Positions 16,295 to 23,656 of a stretch of 44,085 nt of DNA are shown piece after piece. The notes below the pieces were generated by a model. That model did no database searches. It was given only the letters and a program-made list of their open reading frames with translations, and had not been told where the DNA came from. The stretch is from Fontimicrobium_A sp034506455 (GTDB lineage Bacteria; Zhuqueibacterota; Zhuqueibacteria; Residuimicrobiales; Krinioviventaceae). The position numbers and the translations under genes were made by a program. The stretch is from NCBI GenBank assembly GCA_034506455.1, contig JAPDPN010000010.1, positions 1 through 44,085 on the forward strand. The letters run 5' to 3'. The first letter of the stretch is position 1; the number at the start of each line of letters is the position of its first letter.

Positions 16295-17666
16295 AGCGTC
16301 TTACGAAGGGGTAGGACTTCATACCGGTAATCGTACGAAAATAACTTTTAAACCGGCGCCGGTAAATACCGGCATTATTTTCCGAAGAACGGACATCCCC
16401 GATTCGCCGGACATCAAGGCGGATGTGGATCATGTCGTAGACATCTCGCGCGGAACCACCATCGGCATCGGCGACGTGCGCATTCATACGGTAGAGCATG
16501 TTTTGGCCGCCATCAGCGGCTTGGAAATCGACAACATCATTTGCGAAGTCGAGGGCAACGAGCCGCCGGTCGGCGACGGCAGCGCACTGCCTTTTGTCGA
16601 GGTTCTGCTCAAGGCGGGCATTGTCGAGCAGGAAGCTCTCCGCGACTATTTGATCATCGACAAGACGATCACTTATTCCGATCCTTCCCGCGGCGTCGAT
16701 ATTGTCGTCTTTCCGTCCGATGAATTTCGCATCACCTTTATGGTGGATTACAAGAATCCCGCACTTGGAACTCAATATACCTCGATGTATTCTTTACACG
16801 AAGAGTTTGCAACCGAGTTTGCAGCGGCGCGGACGTTTTGTTTTCTCCATGAGGTAGAAGAACTGTGGCGTGCGGGATTGATTCAAGGCGGCAACCTCGA
16901 CAATGCGTTGGTAATCATCGACCGTGAGATGAGCGAAAAGGAGTTGGAAGAGCTGCGCGCACTTTTCGGCATTAACTCGGAAGTCAAGCTCTCCAACAAC
17001 GGCATCTTGAACGGCAAGGAGCTGCGCTATTACAATGAGCCGGTGCGTCATAAGGCGCTCGACCTGATCGGCGACCTGGCGCTGTTGGGCGTGCCGATCA
17101 AAGGACATGTGATCGCCGCGCGCTCAGGCCACAAGGCCAATGCCGAGCTGGTCAAGTTGATCCGCAAAGAGTACGAGAAAAAGCTCATTCGCAAAAAATA
17201 TCAGGTCGATGATCTGAAAGGCGTTTTCCTGGATAATGAGGCGATACAAAAGATCCTCCCGCATCGTTATCCTTTCCTGCTTGTCGACAAGATTCTTGAC
17301 CTTGTCCCCGGCGAGCATGTCATCGGCATCAAAAACGTGACGGCCAACGAGCCGTTCTTCCAGGGACATTTTCCGGGCAACCCGATTATGCCGGGCGTGC
17401 TGATTATCGAAGCGATGGCGCAGACCGGCGGCATTCTTTTACTCAATGCTCAGACGGACCCGAGCACCAAACTGGTCTTGTTTTCCGGAATCGACAACGT
17501 TCGGTTTCGGCGAACCGTAAAGCCGGGTGACACGCTTCGTTTCGAGGTGGAGCTGGCGGCTCTGCGGCGCTCCATGGCCAAGATGTACGGCCGTGCCTAC
17601 GTCGGCGATCAACTGGCCTGTGAAGCGGAATTGATGGCTGCCATTGTCGATCGAGAGCAAAAATAA
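16266..17666 (+). CDS. lpxC-fabZ: LpxC-FabZ fusion: UDP-3-O-acyl-GlcNAc deacetylase / 3-hydroxyacyl-ACP dehydratase
   Basis: This bifunctional protein (466 residues) joins the committed zinc deacetylase of lipid A synthesis to the fatty-acid dehydratase. LpxC spans about residues 1-310: zinc ligands H78 (HTVEHVLAAI), H262 and D266 (RHKALDLIGD), catalytic H289 (SGHKAN), and EGNEPPVGDGSALPFVE. FabZ spans about 320-466 with HRYPFLLVDKILDL and the catalytic pair H368 (GHFPGNP) and E382 (GVLIIEAMAQTGG). The fusion is known in Bacteroidota and relatives. I place the start at CTG 16266 because AAAGGAGG at 16253-16260 sits five bases before it and the protein then begins KNQQTIKTEASYEGVGLHTG, exactly where LpxC proteins begin. 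The in-frame ATG at 16209 lacks a ribosome site and would add 19 non-conserved residues. Confidence 0.95.
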   Translation: MKNQQTIKTEASYEGVGLHTGNRTKITFKPAPVNTGIIFRRTDIPDSPDIKADVDHVVDISRGTTIGIGDVRIHTVEHVLAAISGLEIDNIICEVEGNEPPVGDGSALPFVEVLLKAGIVEQEALRDYLIIDKTITYSDPSRGVDIVVFPSDEFRITFMVDYKNPALGTQYTSMYSLHEEFATEFAAARTFCFLHEVEELWRAGLIQGGNLDNALVIIDREMSEKELEELRALFGINSEVKLSNNGILNGKELRYYNEPVRHKALDLIGDLALLGVPIKGHVIAARSGHKANAELVKLIRKEYEKKLIRKKYQVDDLKGVFLDNEAIQKILPHRYPFLLVDKILDLVPGEHVIGIKNVTANEPFFQGHFPGNPIMPGVLIIEAMAQTGGILLLNAQTDPSTKLVLFSGIDNVRFRRTVKPGDTLRFEVELAALRRSMAKMYGRAYVGDQLACEAELMAAIVDREQK

Positions 17667-17687
17667 CCCCTATCTGAAGAGGCAAGT

Positions 17688-18458
17688 GTGACGTCCATCC
17701 ATCCGACGGCCATCGTAGATCCCAAGGCCGAGCTGGGCGAAAATGTATCCGTAGGCCCATATACGATCATCGAAGGCGATGTACAAATCGGCGACAATAC
17801 GACGATCGCGTCACAGGTATTGATCGCCGACGGCGCGCGCATCGGCTCCGGCTGCCGCATTCATCACGGCGCAGTGATTGCGACGCTGCCGCAGGATCTT
17901 AAATTCGGCGGGGAAAAGACCACTTTTGAGATCGGCAACAACACGACGGTGCGCGAGTTCTGCACTCTCAACCGCGGCACGCAGATGCGCGGCAAGAGCG
18001 TCGTCGGTTCCAATTGCCTCCTGATGGCCTACACCCATGTGGCGCATGACTGCATCGTCGGCGACAATGTCATTCTTGCCAATGCGGTGCAGCTGGCGGG
18101 ACATGTAACGGTCGAAGATTGGGCGATCATCGGCGGGCTCACCGGCGTACATCAATTCTGCCGCATCGGCCGACACGTCATGGTCGGCGGCCATTTCCGA
18201 GTCACCAAAGATGTGCCGCCCTATATCCTCGCTTCGGAAGAACCGCTGCGATTTGTGGGACTGAATTCGGTCGGATTGCGGCGGCGCGGTTTTTCCGAAG
18301 AGACCATGCGCGCTCTAAAGCACGCTTATCGGCTGATCTACCGTTCCAACCTCAATGTCAGCCAGGCGGTGGCCCGCATTCGGGAAGAAGTCGAGCTCAT
18401 TCCCGAGGTTCTTCACATCCTGGAGTTCATTGAAAAGGCAGAACGGGGAATTATCTGA
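17688..18458 (+). CDS. lpxA: Acyl-ACP--UDP-N-acetylglucosamine O-acyltransferase
   Basis: LpxA performs the first, reversible step of lipid A synthesis, moving a 3-hydroxyacyl group from ACP to UDP-GlcNAc. The 256 residues (E. coli 262) begin IHPTAIVDPKAELGENVSVGP, then continue as left-handed beta-helix hexapeptides to about residue 190, and end in the family's helical domain (SNLNVSQAVARIREEVELIP). The catalytic histidine lies in YTHVAHDCIVGDN (about residue 120). Also typical are GTQMRGKSVVGSN and HQFCRIGRHVMVGG. Translation starts at GTG 17688 with GAAGAGG at 17676-17682. The stop codon is directly followed by the start of the next gene (TGA then GTG). lpxB, which follows lpxA in Proteobacteria, is not in this window. 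Confidence 0.96.
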   Translation: MTSIHPTAIVDPKAELGENVSVGPYTIIEGDVQIGDNTTIASQVLIADGARIGSGCRIHHGAVIATLPQDLKFGGEKTTFEIGNNTTVREFCTLNRGTQMRGKSVVGSNCLLMAYTHVAHDCIVGDNVILANAVQLAGHVTVEDWAIIGGLTGVHQFCRIGRHVMVGGHFRVTKDVPPYILASEEPLRFVGLNSVGLRRRGFSEETMRALKHAYRLIYRSNLNVSQAVARIREEVELIPEVLHILEFIEKAERGII

Positions 18459-19286
18459 GTGAGCGGCTCAGCCGAGGAACTGTGGCGGTTCATTCATGAC
18501 GGAGCATTGCCCGGGGCGTACAATATGGCCCTCGATATGGCAATGACGTTGGCCGCCTCACGCGGCGAGACCCCGCCGACTCTACGTATATACGACTGGA
18601 AAGTGCCGACGATTTCTTTGGGATATCATCAGTCCGAGCAGGATCTCGACCTCGACCGCTGTCGAGAGAACGGCATCGACGTCGTCTATCGGCCGACCGG
18701 CGGAAGAGCGGTTTTGCATCAAAATGAGATCACCTATGCGGTCGTTCTACCGCCGAGCAGTCGATATTTCTCCGAGCACATTTTAACAATTTATGAGTTG
18801 ATCAGCCGCTGTCTGGTGCGCGGCCTGCGCCGCCTCGGCGCACCGGTCGACTTTGAACGCAAAAAAAGAACGCCGCAATTCGATGGAAGGGAGCCGGCCG
18901 CCCTTTGCTATGCCTCCTCAGCGCAATATGAAATCGTTATCGGCAATAGAAAACTGGTCGGGAGCGCCCAGCGGCGAATCAGCAACGGCGTGCTGCAGCA
19001 CGGCTCCATCCTGATCGGAGAAGAGCATTTGAATATTACCCGCTATGTGGCCGTGCGCGACGAAACCATGCGGCCGCGACTGAGATCCTTTATGGAGCGG
19101 CATACCGTGGCGCTAAATCATGTTTTACCGCACGGCGTTGACAAAAGACAAGCCGTTCTTTACATTCGTGATGCCTTTGCCGCTGAGCTGGGCATTCGTT
19201 TTTTCGATGCAGAGCCTTCGCCGAACGAACGCGAGGAGGCCATGCGCCTACTCGAAAGGTTTTCGATCATGAGCAGTTCGTCATGA
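18459..19286 (+). CDS. lipM: LipM-type octanoyltransferase (lipoate-protein ligase A fold)
   Basis: This 275-residue protein has the BPL/LPL catalytic fold used in lipoic acid attachment. Seen: YNMALDMAM near the start, RPTGGRAVLHQNEITYAVV (about 78-96), then C150, and K165 in RKLVGSAQRR followed by VLQHGSILIGEE. A cysteine at position 150 together with K-x-V-G-S-A-Q is the pattern of LipM, which takes octanoyl from acyl-ACP to GcvH using that cysteine; LplA ligases lack it. LipL amidotransferases also carry a cysteine, so LipM against LipL is not fully settled. The gene follows lpxA with no gap, and its end overlaps dxr by four bases (ATGA). GcvT, a partner of lipoylated GcvH, is encoded 2.5 kb downstream. 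Confidence 0.88.
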   Translation: MSGSAEELWRFIHDGALPGAYNMALDMAMTLAASRGETPPTLRIYDWKVPTISLGYHQSEQDLDLDRCRENGIDVVYRPTGGRAVLHQNEITYAVVLPPSSRYFSEHILTIYELISRCLVRGLRRLGAPVDFERKKRTPQFDGREPAALCYASSAQYEIVIGNRKLVGSAQRRISNGVLQHGSILIGEEHLNITRYVAVRDETMRPRLRSFMERHTVALNHVLPHGVDKRQAVLYIRDAFAAELGIRFFDAEPSPNEREEAMRLLERFSIMSSSS

Positions 19287-20437
19287 GCAAACGAATCATC
19301 CTCTTGGGATCGGCCGGCTCGATAGGCCGTAACACGCTGCAGTGCATCGAGGCCAATCCGGATTTGCTTTCTTTGGCCGCCCTTTCTACGCACACTCAGA
19401 TCGATGTTCTGCTGGAACAATGTCGTCATTTTCGCCCATGCGCCGCAGCAATCAGCGGAGCGGAGCCGTCCTTCGAGGTAATCGAAGAACTGCGGCGGCT
19501 CAATATTGAGCTGTTTACCGGCAAAAAGGCGCTTGTTCGGCTCATCGAAAGAGTCGATGCGGACTTGCTGGTCAATGCTGTCGTCGGTGCGGCGGGCTTT
19601 TTGCCGACTTTGACCGCCGTGGAAAAAGGCTGCGATGTGGCGCTGGCCAATAAAGAAAGCCTGGTGATCGGCGGCGAGCACGTGATGAAGCGAGCGGCTG
19701 AGAAAGGCGTGCGGATTCTGCCCGTTGACAGCGAGCACAGCGCCGTGTTTCAATGTCTCATGGGCGAAGACGTCTCGGCGATCGAGGAAATCGTGCTCAC
19801 CGGTTCAGGCGGTCCGTTTCGGCTGTTGCCCAAGGAAAAGTTTGCCTCGGTCACCGTCGAGGAGGCGCTCAAGCATCCGAACTGGTCGATGGGCGCCAAG
19901 ATCACCATCGACTCGGCGACCATGATGAACAAGGGTTTGGAGGTGATCGAAGCGTGCCGCTTGTTCGGCCTGACGCCGGACCGCGTGCGCGTTGTTGTTC
20001 ACCCCCAGTCCATCGTCCATTCAATGGTTGCCTTTCGGGATGGCTCCGTCAAAGCGCAGCTGGGCAAGCCGGACATGCGTGTGCCGATACAACTGGCCTT
20101 AACCTGGCCGGAGCGTCGGTCGTCCGAATTCCCGCGCATGGATTTTTCCATCGCTTTTTCGTTGGACTTTGAGCCGCCGGATTTGGAAAAGTTTCGCTGC
20201 CTGGCGTTGGCGTACCAGGCGCTGGAAAGCGGCGGGACATCGACGGCAGTTCTCAATGCCGCCAATGAAATCGCGGTGCAGAGGTTTTTGCGCCGCGAGA
20301 TCCGCTTCGACCAAATCGAGGCGATCATCGAACGAACGCTTTCGGCACATCAGATCGTCCGCCAGCCGAGTGTCGAGGAATTGATTGCGGCGGACGAATG
20401 GGCAAGAAGTGTTGCCGGAAATATCGATTTTAATTAA
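19283..20437 (+). CDS. dxr: 1-deoxy-D-xylulose-5-phosphate reductoisomerase
   Basis: Dxr converts deoxyxylulose phosphate to methylerythritol phosphate with NADPH, the committed step of the non-mevalonate isoprenoid pathway. The 384 residues match the family. The NADPH site is LLGSAGSIGRNTL near the N-terminus. LANKESLVIGG (about 121-131) and PVDSEHSAVFQCL (about 147-159) carry metal and substrate residues, and PNWSMGAKITIDSATMMNKG (about 196-215) is the flexible active-site region. The start ATG overlaps the end of the lipM-like gene. It supplies precursors for UppS, encoded 12 kb upstream in the same cluster; the dxr/uppS/rseP grouping is also seen in Proteobacteria. Confidence 0.97.
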   Translation: MSKRIILLGSAGSIGRNTLQCIEANPDLLSLAALSTHTQIDVLLEQCRHFRPCAAAISGAEPSFEVIEELRRLNIELFTGKKALVRLIERVDADLLVNAVVGAAGFLPTLTAVEKGCDVALANKESLVIGGEHVMKRAAEKGVRILPVDSEHSAVFQCLMGEDVSAIEEIVLTGSGGPFRLLPKEKFASVTVEEALKHPNWSMGAKITIDSATMMNKGLEVIEACRLFGLTPDRVRVVVHPQSIVHSMVAFRDGSVKAQLGKPDMRVPIQLALTWPERRSSEFPRMDFSIAFSLDFEPPDLEKFRCLALAYQALESGGTSTAVLNAANEIAVQRFLRREIRFDQIEAIIERTLSAHQIVRQPSVEELIAADEWARSVAGNIDFN

Positions 20438-20547
20438 AATAAAAGAATCTTTTTGCGGAAAGCCTCGTCTAATTGGCGCCGTTCGGCAGAAAATCGAGGC
20501 TGGAACGGTATGAATCATCGGCAGCGTTGTGCTGCGGGAAAGGAATT

Positions 20548-21627
20548 ATGAGCAATTTTTTGCATACTTTATACGCCTACGGTCTGCCGTTTGCGTTCAT
20601 CATCGGTCTGCTGGTTTTGGTGCACGAATTCGGCCATTTTCTGCTGGCTAAGCTGGTCGGCATCCGTGTGGAACGATTTTCAATCGGTTTTCCTCCCCGC
20701 CTTTTCGGCAAAAAGATCGGTGATACGGACTATTGCATTTCCGCCGTTCCTCTCGGCGGCTATGTCAAGATGTCGGGCATGATCGACGAGAGTCTCGATA
20801 CAGGCACCCTGAAAGGAGAACCTTACGAGTTCATGTCCAAGCCGGTTTGGGCGCGGTTCCTGGTTATCTCGGCCGGACCGATTTTCAACATTCTTCTGGC
20901 CTTCTTCCTCTATACATTGATTATCGGCACCACCGGTATAGAAGTCCCGGCAGAGCCGCTTTATCCCATTGTCGGCAACGTCAGTCCGCATAGTCCGGCT
21001 GATTCGATCGGACTCAAGCCCGGCGACCGCATCCTCAGCATCGACGGCAGGCCGGTGGAAAAGTGGGAAGATCTGACGGCAATCATTCACAAGGCGCCGA
21101 ATCGGACTCTGGACATCGAATGGGAGCGGGACGGCAAGCCGTTTTTCGCCCATGTGACGCCGAAATATGATCCGACGCTGGATGTCGGGTTGATCGGTAT
21201 TATGCCGCAAACGGTGCGCAAGCCTTTGGGACCGTTCGAATCCGTGCGTATGGGCGCGTTGATGACCGTCGACAAGACGACCATGATCCTCAAATCCTTT
21301 GCGGCGCTGTTTACCGGCAAGGTCAAAGCCAAAGAAGCGTTGGGCGGTCCATTGCGCATCGCCGAGCTGTCCGGACAGGTAGCTAAACGCGGTTTCATTG
21401 ACCTCTTGGCCTTTGCGGCAATTTTGAGCATCAACCTGGCTCTGCTGAACCTGTTGCCGGTTCCGGCTTTAGACGGCGGCCATCTGCTGCTGCTGACCGT
21501 CGAGGCGTTCATTCGTCGACCAATTTCCAACAAAATAAAAATCGCCGTGCAACAGATCGGCATGGCGTTGTTGCTGGCCCTAATGATCTTTGTCCTCTTT
21601 AATGATTTCCTGAACTTAACCCGCTGA
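20548..21627 (+). CDS. rseP: RseP-type site-2 intramembrane zinc metalloprotease (M50)
   Basis: This inner-membrane protease cleaves within transmembrane helices, for example anti-sigma factors and leftover signal peptides. I use ATG 20548 (MSNFLHTLYA), preceded by AAAGGA, giving 359 residues; the frame extends upstream but without a ribosome site. Zinc ligands are HEFGH (26-30) in the first helix and the aspartate of LDGGH (about 308-312). One PDZ domain lies at about 135-215, with SPADSIGLKPGDRILSIDG. E. coli RseP has two PDZ domains and 450 residues; single-PDZ forms are common outside Proteobacteria. A cognate anti-sigma factor is not visible nearby. A strong terminator follows. Confidence 0.95.
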   Translation: MSNFLHTLYAYGLPFAFIIGLLVLVHEFGHFLLAKLVGIRVERFSIGFPPRLFGKKIGDTDYCISAVPLGGYVKMSGMIDESLDTGTLKGEPYEFMSKPVWARFLVISAGPIFNILLAFFLYTLIIGTTGIEVPAEPLYPIVGNVSPHSPADSIGLKPGDRILSIDGRPVEKWEDLTAIIHKAPNRTLDIEWERDGKPFFAHVTPKYDPTLDVGLIGIMPQTVRKPLGPFESVRMGALMTVDKTTMILKSFAALFTGKVKAKEALGGPLRIAELSGQVAKRGFIDLLAFAAILSINLALLNLLPVPALDGGHLLLLTVEAFIRRPISNKIKIAVQQIGMALLLALMIFVLFNDFLNLTR

Positions 21628-21633
21628 ATCCTC

Positions 21634-21670
21634 GACCTCCCGAAACGGCTGCTTTTGGGAGGTCTTTTTT
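21634..21670 (+). terminator. Rho-independent terminator after rseP
   Basis: GACCTCCC at 21634-21641 pairs with GGGAGGTC at 21657-21664. The stem extends inward by A-T pairs to about 11-12 bp around a loop of about seven bases. Six T residues follow. It closes the uppS-to-rseP envelope cluster. Confidence 0.92.
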
Positions 21671-21686
21671 CATGCCAATTTATTGC

Positions 21687-21714
21687 TTGACTGTATGGTC
21701 AAGATAGTTGTAAT
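21687..21714 (+). promoter_or_regulatory. Putative promoter and operator-like palindrome upstream of gcvT
   Basis: TTGACT at 21687-21692 and TGTAAT at 21709-21714, 16 bases apart, form a possible promoter just after the rseP terminator. The -35 overlaps a perfect 6-6-6 palindrome: CTTGAC (21686-21691), six bases, GTCAAG (21698-21703). A site of this shape over a -35 would suit a dimeric repressor. No regulator gene is adjacent. Confidence 0.4.
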
Positions 21715-21750
21715 TTCATTTTGAAAAATCCATGGGGCGACGTTCCGGTG

Positions 21751-21782
21751 ATCGATTCCCAATTCAGATGAAGGGAATCGAT
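21751..21782 (+). other. Leader hairpin upstream of gcvT
   Basis: ATCGATTCCC at 21751-21760 and GGGAATCGAT at 21773-21782 form a perfect 10-bp stem with a 12-base loop, in the leader between the putative promoter and the ribosome site AAAGGAG (21808-21814). No T-run follows. I could not match the glycine riboswitch core, so this is either a protein-binding site or an RNA element of unknown type. Confidence 0.4.
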
Positions 21783-21820
21783 ACGTACCCGATGAGCAGG
21801 CCGAAAAGAAAGGAGCACAG

Positions 21821-22909
21821 ATGGAAATTAAAAAGACGGCTCTGTTCGATGTCCATATTGCATTAAATGCCAAGATGGTGGAATTTGCAGGCTTTTACAT
21901 GCCCATTCAGTATGCGGGGATTCTGCAGGAGCATCGCCGCGTACGCACAACGGTCGGGCTTTTCGACGTGTCGCACATGGGTGAGTTTTTTGTCAGCGGT
22001 CCGAATGCACTTGCTTTTCTGCAGCGCCTGACCATCAACGATGTCGCCAAGCTGGCCGTAGATCAAGTGCAGTACAGCGCCATGTGTTACGAAGACGGCG
22101 GCATCGTTGACGACCTGTTGGTCTATCGTTTTGCAGATCATTACATGATGGTCGTCAATGCGGCAAACATCGAAAAGGACTGGGAGTGGGCGCAGCGGCA
22201 CCTGATGGAGGGCGTAAAGATGGAAAACCGCAGCGACGAGTTGAGCCTATTGGCTCTTCAAGGTCCCTTTGCGGAGGCCGTACTTCAACCTCTGACCGAT
22301 TTGCCGCTGTCGGAAATCAAGTATTATTGGATGAAGTGCGGACAAGTGGCCGGATTTCCGGTCGTCGTTTCCCGCACCGGCTATACGGGAGAACCGGGCT
22401 TTGAGTTGTGTTTCGATCGCAGCTATTCCGTGCAGATTTGGCAGGCGCTTATAGAATCCGGCCGAAAATACGAGATCGAACCCATCGGTCTGGGCGCGCG
22501 GGATACTCTGCGTTTAGAAATGAAATACTGTCTATACGGAAACGACATCGACGCCACGACCAATCCGTTGGAAGCGGGACTGGGTTGGATTACCAAGCTG
22601 GATAAAGGCGATTTCATCGGCCGCGAGGCGCTCTTGCGGGTGCGCGAGCTGGGCCTTCAACGCAAACTGATCGGTTTTACGGTAGAGGGCCGCGCTGTGC
22701 CGCGGCACGGTTATGCTCTTTATCAAGGCGACCGTCTTCTTGGTCATGTAACCAGCGGCGGCTTTTCTCCCATGCTCGAAAAGGGCATCGGCATGGGATA
22801 CGTCGCCATCGATGCGGCAGCCGAAGGTACGCCGCTCGAGGTCGATGTGCGCGGCAAACGCGTGCCGGGAATGGTGGTCAAGACGCCCTTTTATCGCCCC
22901 AAAGGGTAA
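21821..22909 (+). CDS. gcvT: Aminomethyltransferase, glycine cleavage system T protein
   Basis: GcvT takes the aminomethyl group from lipoylated GcvH and gives methylene-tetrahydrofolate and ammonia. The 362 residues carry the family marks: KTALFDVHIALNAKMVEFAG at the start, FYMPIQYAGILQEHRRVR, GLFDVSHMGEFFVSGPNA (about 46-63), YSAMCYEDGGIVDDLLVYR, and FPVVVSRTGYTGEPGFELC. The second domain has GLGARDTLRLEMKYCLYGNDI and the closing TSGGFSPMLEKGIGMGYV. The ribosome site AAAGGAG is seven bases before ATG. gcvH and gcvP are not in the window. ComB follows after two bases. Confidence 0.96.
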   Translation: MEIKKTALFDVHIALNAKMVEFAGFYMPIQYAGILQEHRRVRTTVGLFDVSHMGEFFVSGPNALAFLQRLTINDVAKLAVDQVQYSAMCYEDGGIVDDLLVYRFADHYMMVVNAANIEKDWEWAQRHLMEGVKMENRSDELSLLALQGPFAEAVLQPLTDLPLSEIKYYWMKCGQVAGFPVVVSRTGYTGEPGFELCFDRSYSVQIWQALIESGRKYEIEPIGLGARDTLRLEMKYCLYGNDIDATTNPLEAGLGWITKLDKGDFIGREALLRVRELGLQRKLIGFTVEGRAVPRHGYALYQGDRLLGHVTSGGFSPMLEKGIGMGYVAIDAAAEGTPLEVDVRGKRVPGMVVKTPFYRPKG

Positions 22910-22911
22910 AA

Positions 22912-23646
22912 ATGCCGCCGAGAACAATCGAATTCATCGAGAAAGCGGAAGACATCCAGCCTGAGCGGGTGCAAGGCAAAGTGGCGGCAACGGCCGATGT
23001 GCTGCGGGCGACTTCAACGATCGTGACGGCGCTGGAGAACGGCTGTCGTGAAGTTATTCCCGCTTTGACTGTTGAGGATGCTTTAGCGATCTATTCAAGC
23101 TTTCCATCCGACGAGGTCGTTTTGGGCGGTGAACGAGGCGGCAAAAAGATTCCCGGATTTCATCTCAGCAATTCACCGCGCGAGTATAAACCCGAAGCTG
23201 TTATCGAAAAGCGGGTGATTACCACCACCACAAACGGTACGCGGGCGCTGGTTAATTCCTCGGCTGCGAAAGAAGTCGTTGTTTTATCTTTTCTAAACCT
23301 GCAGGCGGTGGTCGATCGGCTGGCCGATGCCGCATGCGATCTCTGTTTTATCGCTGCGGGCAACGACGGCAAGGCTTCGATCGAAGATACCGTCTGCTGC
23401 GGTGAAACAATCCGCAGGCTGATGCTGTCGAGGCCGAATGTCTTTAGGTTGACTCCGGATGCCGAAAAAGCCGTTGCATTGGCCGAGCAGTGGAATGGAT
23501 CTACGATACAATTGCTTGAAAATTGTCCCCATGGGAAATTTCTGCAAAAGATCGGTTTCGGGCCGGATATTGCCTTCTGCGCTCAACTCGATCAATTTGC
23601 CGTTGCGCCTGTATATGCAAACGGCAGGGTGCGAATTGTTTCATAG
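22912..23646 (+). CDS. comB: 2-phosphosulfolactate phosphatase family protein (ComB)
   Basis: This 244-residue protein belongs to the ComB family, which removes phosphate from 2-phosphosulfolactate in coenzyme M synthesis in archaea and in sulfolactate formation in some bacteria. Family motifs are TADVLRATSTIVTALENG (27-44), LGGERGGKKIPGFHLSNSP, TTTTNGTRAL (about 103-112) and FIAAGNDGKASIEDTVCCGE. ComA and ComC are not present in the window, so the substrate in this organism is uncertain. The gene begins two bases after gcvT and its ribosome site AAAGGG overlaps the end of gcvT, so the two are co-transcribed. ftsK follows after ten bases. Confidence 0.9.
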   Translation: MPPRTIEFIEKAEDIQPERVQGKVAATADVLRATSTIVTALENGCREVIPALTVEDALAIYSSFPSDEVVLGGERGGKKIPGFHLSNSPREYKPEAVIEKRVITTTTNGTRALVNSSAAKEVVVLSFLNLQAVVDRLADAACDLCFIAAGNDGKASIEDTVCCGETIRRLMLSRPNVFRLTPDAEKAVALAEQWNGSTIQLLENCPHGKFLQKIGFGPDIAFCAQLDQFAVAPVYANGRVRIVS

Positions 23647-23656
23647 TGGATGATCC

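Noticed and set aside
21781..21808. A hammerhead-ribozyme-like string (GATGAG ... CGAAA) in the gcvT leader
   Set aside because: The invariant CUGAUGA core is not matched (C in place of U), stem II would be only two pairs, and no stem III with a cleavage triplet could be drawn.
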